From Mesocricetibacter intestinalis (GTDB taxonomy: Bacteria; Pseudomonadota; Gammaproteobacteria; Enterobacterales; Pasteurellaceae): 64,000 nucleotides of DNA. The notes under the pieces are model-generated. The model saw only the letters and a list, made by a program, of their open reading frames with translations. It was not told the origin of the DNA and did not search any database. The stretch spans positions 57,863-121,862 of the forward strand of contig NZ_SNYQ01000006.1 of NCBI RefSeq assembly GCF_004363295.1, given 5' to 3'. Both the position numbers and the translations under genes were made by a program. Every line of letters begins with the position of its first letter. Within the stretch, counting starts at the first letter, position 1. Below, piece by piece: positions 59,501 through 64,000 of this stretch.

Positions 59501-62500
59501 CACCGCATCCGTACCGTTGGTACCGTTCGCTACATTGGTAATGGTGTTACCGCCGTTATTCAGACCTTTATCAGTCAGGCTGACATTACCTTTACCATCT
59601 GCTTTAGGATCGATAACGATACCCTCGCCGTTCAATACCGTGCTGGCATTATCGCCGCTTAGGCTGATGGAGGTTAACTCTTGCAAGTCTTTCGCCATCT
59701 TCACCACTAAGGCGCCGTCTTCGTTATCCACACGGAGGTTTTTATCCGTTACCGTCGCATTGCTATCCAGGTTACCTTTGATCGCTAGGGTTTCACCCAG
59801 TTTCTTAGCGATAACTTCACCTTTATCCCCTTGGAACTTCAAGCCGTCATCCATGGTCGCCACTTCGCGAGTAACGTTTTCCATAATGATATTGCCGTTT
59901 TCATCCTTCTGCGGATTACCTTCTGCATCTAATACCGGACGGGTGGTTTCATAAACCACACGGGTGATTTCTTTACCGCCGTCTTTCGGCTCAACCGTGG
60001 TTTGACCTTCGCCTAATTTAATATTGGCGGAGATTAAACCGTCTTTGCCGTTAACGCCGTCTTTACCCGCCGGGCCGGTTAAGCCGATGGAGCCGTCTTT
60101 ACCGTTGATCACCACGCTGGAGCCGTCTTTACCGTTTACGCCGATAGAGCCGTCTACACCGTCTTTACCGTTCTGACCGTCTTGACCCGCTTCGCCTTTT
60201 TCACCGATAACCAGATTATTGCCGGTTGCGATTTCGTAACCGTCTTTCACCTGTTTTACCGTGATATTTTTACCGGCATTTAGGCTAAAGGTATCGTTAT
60301 TTGCAATACGTTTATCTTCATCGGTCAGGTTTTCTTCAACCTGTGACTCACCGCCGTTTGCAACGGTAGTTAAGTTAAAGCCGACTTTACCTAAGGTATT
60401 ATCTGTAATGTCTTTGGTAGCGTTCTGTAAATCACCCACATTCACTGCGTTATTCAGCTGAGCGCCGCTCACATTATTTAATACGTCGTTAAAGCTTTGG
60501 CCATCCGCAAGTGTTGTACCGTTCGGTAATACACCGCTATCCACATTGGTTACAGACACCGGAGCACTTTCATTGGTACCAACAAACTTCACGCTGTTAG
60601 TTGCATTCGGTGTTAATTTACCGTCCGCATCCACATAGCTGCTGGTGGTATCAAACTTAATATTGCTGACACTACCGTTGGTGGTGATATTGACTTTAGT
60701 ACCGACACCATCCGTAAAGTTAACGGTATCGCCATGTTTTACAAAGTCTTTCGCGTCGCCATTACCCTGTAGGTTCCAGCCCGCATTTAACACATCGCCT
60801 AAACTGGCGCCGTTGCTTAGGGTGGCATTATCTAATGTATTACCGTCCGCTAAAGTGGTCGGAGCCGCAGTGGTGTTATTATCCGTACCGGCTAAATTGC
60901 TGCTGACATTGGTAATGGTATTACCGCCATTATCCAGGCCGTTACCGGTTAACTTAACATCACCTTTACCTTCACCCGGTGCTGTCGGGCTAATAGTAAT
61001 ACCATCCCCATCCACTTTAGTTGTGCCGTTATCGCCGGTTGTAGTGACGGAAGTTAGGTTCGCCAAATCTTTGGCCAGTTTTACTACCAGACTACCGTTG
61101 TCATTTACAACACCGATATTATTATCGGCCAGTTTATTTGCATCAGTTAGTCCACCTTTAATAGTTAAGGTTTCATTCAGTTTCTTGGCGATCGCATCCC
61201 CGCTATCTCCTTGGAACTTCAGACCGTCATTTAAGGTTGCTACAGTTTCCGGATCACCTTTCGGTTGGCCATTCTCACCGGTTGGCTGGTATACGATGCG
61301 GGTAACATTTTCACCGTTTTTACCGTTAACACCGGCCGGGCCTTGTTCACCTTTAATAGTTAAACCGTCTTTACCATCTTTACCGTTCAGACCGATTGAA
61401 CCGTCTTTACCGTTGATCACTACGCTGGAGCCGTCTTTACCGTTTACACCGATAGAGCCGTCTACACCGTCTTTACCATTCTGACCGTTTTGACCCGGTT
61501 CGCCTTTTTCACCGATAACCAGGTTATTGCCGGTTGCGATTTCATAACCGTCTTTCACCTGTTTTACCGTGATATTTTTACCGGCATTTAAGGTAAAGGT
61601 ATCGTTATTTGCAATACGTTTCTCTTCATCGGTCAGGTTTTCTTCAACCTGTGACTCACCGCCATTTGCAACGGTGGTTAAGTTAAAGCCGACTTTGTCT
61701 AATGTATTGTCTGTGATGTCTTTTGTCGCTTGATGTAAGTCATTCACATTCACGACATTCGTACCATTACCGTTGTTTACCGCAGTTTCTAACGCATCTG
61801 AGAAACTCTGTCCATCCGCAAGTGTTGTACCGTTCGGTAATACACCGCTATCCACATTGGTTACAGACACCGGAGCACTTTCATTGGCACCAACAAACTT
61901 CACGCTGTTAGTTGCATTCGGTGTTAATTTACCGTCCGCATCCACATAGCTGCTGGTGGTATCAAACTTAATATTGCTGATACTACCGTTGGTGGTGATA
62001 TTAACTTTAGTACCGACACCATCCGTAAAGTTAACGGTATCGCCATGTTTTACGAAGTCTTTCGCGTCGCCATTACCCTGTAGGTTCCAGCCCGCATTTA
62101 ATACATCGCCTAAAGTAGCGCCGTTGCTTAGGGTAGCATTATCTAATGTGTTACCGTCCGCTAAAGTGGTCGGAGCCGCAGTGGTGTTATTATCCGTACC
62201 GGCTAAATTGCTGCTGACATTGGTAATGGTATTACCGCCGTTATCCAGGCCGTTACCGGTTAATTTAACATCACCTTTACCTTCACCCGGTGCTGTTGGG
62301 CTAATAGTAATACCATCCCCATCCACTTTAGTTGTGCCGTTATCGCCGGTTGTAGTGACGGAAGTGAGGTTCGCTAGATCTTTGGCCAGTTTTACTACCA
62401 GACTACCGTTATCATTTACAACACCGATATTATTATCGGCCAGTTTATTCGCATCAGTTAGTCCACCTTTAATAGTTAAGGTTTCGTTCAGTTTCTTGGC

Positions 62501-64000
62501 GATCGCATCCCCGCTATCTCCTTGGAACTTCAGACCGTCATTTAAGGTTGCCACAGTTTCCGGCTCACCTTTCGGTTGGCCGTTCTCATCGGTTGGCTGG
62601 TATACGATGCGGGTAACATTTTCACCGTTTTTACCGTTAACACCGGCCGGGCCTTGTTCACCTTTAATAGTTAAACCGTCTTTACCATCTTTACCGTTCA
62701 GACCGATTGAACCGTCTTTACCGTTGATCACTACGCTGGAGCCGTCTTTACCGTTTACGCCGATAGAGCCGTCTGCTCCCGGTTTACCGTCTGCACCTTT
62801 CTCACCCACAGTAACATTATTGGATAAAGCTACCTGTAGCGCTTTTGTTCCGTCTTCATTCGTTACAACATTAGTAGTCACACTACCGTCGCCAATCACG
62901 CTTACGGTTTTACCCAGATCCGCTTTCACCGCATCGCCGTTGTCATCGGTTAAACCGAAGCCACCGGTAGTTGAGTTAGTCAGATTATTAACCGTAGCAT
63001 TCAAGTCACCTACATTCACCGCATTGGTGCCGGTTGCATTGGCTAAATCCGTTGGATTACCCTCTGCATCAACCAGACCGCTGGATACGTTGGTAATGGT
63101 ATTACCACCGTTATCCAAACCGTTACCGGTCAGGCTAACATTGCCTTTACCTTCCGCGTTAGGATCGATAACGATACCGTCGCCACTCACTTTAGTTGTG
63201 CCGTTATCGCCGATTGTAGTAACGGAAGTGAGGTTCGCCAAATCTTTGGCCAGTTTTACCACCAGACCATCCTCGCCTTTCACTACTCCGATATTATTAT
63301 CGGCCAGTTTATTCGCATCAGTTAGTCCGCCTGTAATCGCTAAGGTTTCACCCAGCTGTTTAGCGATTTCCTGATTATCATCACCTTTAAACTTCAGACC
63401 GTCATCCATAGTCGCCACTTCACGGGTTGTGGTCGTACCGTCCGGATTGGTGGTGTTATAAACAATACGGGTGATGTTATTGTCGCCGTCTTTCGGGTTC
63501 ACCGTGGTTTTACCTTCGGCTACACTGATATTGGCATTGGCACCATCTTTACCGTCTTTACCCGCCGGGCCGGTTAAGCCGATGGAGCCGTCTTTACCGT
63601 TGATCACCACGCTGGAGCCGTCTTTACCGTTTACGCCGATAGAGCCATCTACACCGTCTTTACCATTCTGACCGTTTTGACCCGGTTCGCCTTTTTCACC
63701 GATAACCAGATTATTGCCGGTTGCGATTTCATAACCGTCTTTCACCTGTTTTACCGTGATATTTTTACCGGCATTTAAGCTAAAGGTATCGTTATTCGCA
63801 ATACGTTTATCTTCACTGCTCAGATTCGCATCAACCTGGGATTCACCGCCGTTTGCAGTCGTGGTTAAGTTAAAGCCGACTTTACCTAATGTATTATCCG
63901 TAATGTCTTTGGTGGCATTCTTTAAATCACCCACATTCACGGCATTATTTAACTGAGCGCCGCTCACATTATTTAATGCGTCGTTAAAGCTTTGGTCTTT
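53573..64000 (-). CDS. Giant trimeric autotransporter adhesin, N-terminus outside window
   Basis: An uninterrupted frame of over 3,470 codons, open at the right edge, so signal peptide and true start are missing. The last about 90 residues are the YadA-type anchor: a coiled coil (NNRIAQAEARADAGTATAMA), then four beta-strands ending GATVGAGYMW. Upstream are many neck/HANS-type connectors (TDAVNLDQL, SNAVNVGDL), Trp-ring-like domains (AGWNLQGNGDAKDF) and ten collagen-like Gly-X-Y stretches (GEKGEPGQNGQNGKDG). Large near-identical repeats make up most of the stalk. Role: surface adhesion or autoagglutination. The downstream lipoprotein is probably its partner. Confidence 0.95.
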   Translation of the reverse strand, partial: KDQSFNDALNNVSGAQLNNAVNVGDLKNATKDITDNTLGKVGFNLTTTANGGESQVDANLSSEDKRIANNDTFSLNAGKNITVKQVKDGYEIATGNNLVIGEKGEPGQNGQNGKDGVDGSIGVNGKDGSSVVINGKDGSIGLTGPAGKDGKDGANANISVAEGKTTVNPKDGDNNITRIVYNTTNPDGTTTTREVATMDDGLKFKGDDNQEIAKQLGETLAITGGLTDANKLADNNIGVVKGEDGLVVKLAKDLANLTSVTTIGDNGTTKVSGDGIVIDPNAEGKGNVSLTGNGLDNGGNTITNVSSGLVDAEGNPTDLANATGTNAVNVGDLNATVNNLTNSTTGGFGLTDDNGDAVKADLGKTVSVIGDGSVTTNVVTNEDGTKALQVALSNNVTVGEKGADGKPGADGSIGVNGKDGSSVVINGKDGSIGLNGKDGKDGLTIKGEQGPAGVNGKNGENVTRIVYQPTDENGQPKGEPETVATLNDGLKFQGDSGDAIAKKLNETLTIKGGLTDANKLADNNIGVVNDNGSLVVKLAKDLANLTSVTTTGDNGTTKVDGDGITISPTAPGEGKGDVKLTGNGLDNGGNTITNVSSNLAGTDNNTTAAPTTLADGNTLDNATLSNGATLGDVLNAGWNLQGNGDAKDFVKHGDTVNFTDGVGTKVNITTNGSISNIKFDTTSSYVDADGKLTPNATNSVKFVGANESAPVSVTNVDSGVLPNGTTLADGQSFSDALETAVNNGNGTNVVNVNDLHQATKDITDNTLDKVGFNLTTVANGGESQVEENLTDEEKRIANNDTFTLNAGKNITVKQVKDGYEIATGNNLVIGEKGEPGQNGQNGKDGVDGSIGVNGKDGSSVVINGKDGSIGLNGKDGKDGLTIKGEQGPAGVNGKNGENVTRIVYQPTGENGQPKGDPETVATLNDGLKFQGDSGDAIAKKLNETLTIKGGLTDANKLADNNIGVVNDNGSLVVKLAKDLANLTSVTTTGDNGTTKVDGDGITISPTAPGEGKGDVKLTGNGLDNGGNTITNVSSNLAGTDNNTTAAPTTLADGNTLDNATLSNGASLGDVLNAGWNLQGNGDAKDFVKHGDTVNFTDGVGTKVNITTNGSVSNIKFDTTSSYVDADGKLTPNATNSVKFVGTNESAPVSVTNVDSGVLPNGTTLADGQSFNDVLNNVSGAQLNNAVNVGDLQNATKDITDNTLGKVGFNLTTVANGGESQVEENLTDEDKRIANNDTFSLNAGKNITVKQVKDGYEIATGNNLVIGEKGEAGQDGQNGKDGVDGSIGVNGKDGSSVVINGKDGSIGLTGPAGKDGVNGKDGLISANIKLGEGQTTVEPKDGGKEITRVVYETTRPVLDAEGNPQKDENGNIIMENVTREVATMDDGLKFQGDKGEVIAKKLGETLAIKGNLDSNATVTDKNLRVDNEDGALVVKMAKDLQELTSISLSGDNASTVLNGEGIVIDPKADGKGNVSLTDKGLNNGGNTITNVANGTNGTDAVNLDQLNATGAASKTYVEEGQNVNVTSKTNKDGSTTYTVSTSNNIVVGEKGEAGQDGQNGKDGIDGSIGVNGKDGSSVVINGKDGSIGLTGPAGKDGVNGKDGLISANIKLGEGQTTVEPKDGGKEITRVVYETTRPVLDAEGNPQKDENGNIIMENVTREVATMDDGLKFQGDKGEVIAKKLGETLAIKGNLDSNATVTDKNLRVDNDNGTLVVKMAKDLQELTSISLSGDNVSTVLNGGGITISPTNPAEGKGNVSLTDKGLNNGGNTITNVANGTNGTDAVNLDQLNATGAASKTYVEEGQNVNVTSKTNKDGSTTYTVSTSNNIVVGEKGEAGQDGQNGKDGIDGSIGVNGKDGSSVVINGKDGSIGLTGPAGKDGVNGKDGLISANIKLGEGQTTVEPKDGGKEITRVVYETTRPVLDAEGNPQKDENGNIIMENVTREVATMDDGLKFQGDKGEVIAKKLGETLAIKGNLASNATVTDKNLRVDNDNGTLVVKMAKDLQELTSISLSGDNVSTVLNGGGITISPTNPAEGKGNVSLTDKGLNNGGNTITNVANGTNGTDAVNLDQLNATGAASKTYVEEGQNVNVTSKTNKDGSTTYTVSTSNNIVVGEKGEAGQDGQNGKDGIDGSIGVNGKDGSSVVINGKDGSIGLNGKDGKDGLTIKGAQGPAGVDGKDGETTTRIVYQPKDAEGNPTGKPETVATLNDGLKFQGDKGGVIAKKLNETLTIKGNLDSNATVTDKNLRVDNDSDSLVIKMAKDLADLSSVTTSNPNGTTKVSGDGISITPTNPAEGKGNVSLTGNGLDNGGNTITNVSSGLVDANGKPTDLSNATSSNAVNVGDLKNTVTDLTTDGFGLTDDKGTAVKADLGKTVSVIGDGSVKTQVVDGENGTKALQVALSNNVTVGEKGKDGQDGVDGTIGVNGKDGSAVVINGKDGSIGLNGKDGKDGLTIKGAQGPAGVDGKDGETTTRIVYQPKDAEGNPTGEPETVATLNDGLKFQGDKGGVIAKKLNETLTIKGNLDSNATVTDKNLRVDNDNDSLVIKMAKDLADLSSVTTSNPNGTTKVSGDGISITPTNPAEGKGNVSLTGNGLDNGGNTITNVSSGLVDADGNPTDLSNATSSNAVNVGDLKNTVTDLTTDGFGLTDDKGTAVKADLGKTVSVIGDGSVTTKVVDGENGTKALQVALSNNVTVGEKGKDGKDGVDGTIGVNGQDGSAVVINGKDGSIGLNGKDGKDGLTIKGGEGPAGVNGKDGETTTRIVYQPKDAEGNPTGKPETVATLNDGLKFQGDKGGVIAKKLNETLTIKGGADDDAEVADKNLRVDNIDGVLTVRMAKALTDLSSIGLTGSGSNTVINGGGITITPIAQDKKPVSLTDSGLNNGGNTITNVAAGTNGTDAVNLDQLEASSAAAKTEVQAGKNVTINSTQGAKNQTIYTVNADKSVVSAGSDSVVVKAETDAANYTTTYQVDLSNEIKQQIAKEETVVGGKNITVTEGKNDTGGKEFTVNLDKDIDLGEDGSLQIGDTKVDNDGVTVGNTTLNGNGLTIKDGPSVTQSGIDAGNKQITNVTAAVNGTDAVNLSQLNSTVASAGFNLTTNGDTSEIDAMSAEDKSKATRVNTDETFALNQNATHNNIIVKQIDNGYELAANNNFVVGEKGSDSAAGNKGGADGSITVNGKEGATIVINGADGSIVVSGKDGANIVINGADGSISVKGKDGADATITVSNGKGTLDAPAQGGDGITRITYNTNNADGSTTTRQVATMDDGLSFKGDSGESINRKLGSTLNIVGGQTDSSKLSDNNIGVVSSGDKLTVKLSKALTGLTSVQTSDAEGNTVVQNGSGITITPAGNPARTVSLTTKGLNNGGNRITNVAPGVEPTDAVNVSQLNGITQGFNNRIAQAEARADAGTATAMATAGIPQAYIPGKSLVGVGGSTYRGQQAYAVGISSISDGGNWIIKGSVSSNSRGSVGATVGAGYMW
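55600..57560 (-). repeat. 861-bp repeat class in the adhesin gene (two full units plus part)
   Basis: Equivalent points at 55780, 56641 and 57502 are exactly 861 bp (287 codons) apart. Each unit runs from a collagen-like stretch through TTTRIVYQPKDAEGN, SSVTTSNPNGTTKVSG and a neck to the next collagen-like stretch. The third copy diverges near 55560. Boundaries are approximate. Confidence 0.8.
57660..60210 (-). repeat. 843-849-bp repeat class in the adhesin gene (three units)
   Basis: Equivalent points at 58381, 59230 and 60073 (849 and 843 bp apart). Each unit encodes LISANIKLGEGQTTVEPKDG, ITRVVYETTRPVLDAEG, TSISLSGDN and a neck TDAVNLDQLNATGAASKTY. The 6-bp length difference is a two-codon change near the TISPTNPAEGKG / VIDPKADGKG variant. 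Boundaries are approximate. Confidence 0.82.
60190..62810 (-). repeat. 1311-bp repeat class in the adhesin gene (two units, third begins at right edge)
   Basis: Equivalent points at 60770 and 62081 are 1311 bp (437 codons) apart. Each unit contains a collagen-like stretch, a Trp-ring-like domain and SYVDADGKLTPNATN. Sequence at 63700-64000 matches the start of these units, so more copies may lie outside. Confidence 0.8.

Noticed and set aside
61956..63374. Long plus-strand open frame (472 codons) opposite the adhesin, with similar ones at 56592-57440 and 60645-61484
   Set aside because: These are antisense mirror frames produced by the repetitive Gly/Asp/Asn-coding sequence. They recur with the repeats, have Pro/Ser/Leu-rich low-complexity translations and lack ribosome sites.
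53573..64000. CRISPR array or tandem DNA repeat element
   Set aside because: The repeats are long, in frame and encode folded adhesin modules; there is no short repeat-spacer pattern.

Overview
The window looks like a chromosomal segment of a Pasteurellaceae bacterium, most like a Basfia/Mannheimia succiniciproducens or Actinobacillus/Aggregatibacter relative. Eleven perfect copies of the Haemophilus-type DNA uptake signal AAGTGCGGT are present, and most proteins resemble Haemophilus/E. coli orthologues. The zinc uptake pair zevAB is characteristic of the family. Unlike H. influenzae, this genome keeps citrate synthase (gltA) beside sucABCD. The species is an inference; family level is well supported.

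Layout. 1-2.8 kb: the end of hemH, a nitroreductase and a BASS-type transporter. 2.8-10.9 kb: the TCA block, sucABCD (-) divergent from gltA (+), sharing a 490-bp intergenic region with a CRP-like site. 10.9-14.6 kb: a Fur-box-preceded Mn/Fe ABC importer (sitABCD/yfeABCD type). 14.6-23.1 kb: parts of the E. coli sxy-to-serT neighbourhood (tusE, yccA, tRNA-Ser; yccX, csgI/yccT, mgsA, yccF, yccS), split by folP-glmM-tRNA-Val. 23.1-28.7 kb: a TorD-like chaperone, quinone-reductase-like flavoprotein, NfeD and QmcA cluster, then modF and sstT. 29-33.7 kb: an SOS-box-preceded UmuD-like protein without catalytic residues, tyrS, and sucrose genes scrK-scrB. 33.7-40 kb: the conserved tRNA-fMet-rimP-nusA-infB-rbfA-truB cluster. 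40-46.4 kb: a kinase-like protein coupled to a 40-residue lipoprotein, a DUF1439 protein, nagK, pgpB, ribA and uvrB. 46.4-52.7 kb: DnaA boxes, tRNA-Asn, zevAB, a candidate FNR-controlled small RNA, ettA, rnhA/dnaQ and two tRNA-Asp genes. 52.7-64 kb: a TpgA-like BamE/OmpA lipoprotein and a giant repetitive trimeric autotransporter adhesin that runs off the right edge.

How it works together. Most of the window is core metabolism and information processing in conserved order. The accessory interest lies in four places. The first is the adhesin with its partner lipoprotein, built from three classes of near-identical internal repeats. The second is the SOS-controlled dead UmuD-fold protein. The third is the zevA-ettA intergenic region: an FNR-like box, then an A/U-rich stretch closed by a + strand terminator that no annotated + gene needs. 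The fourth is the short lipoprotein gene overlapping a kinase-like gene. No insertion sequence, prophage, CRISPR array or integrase was seen.
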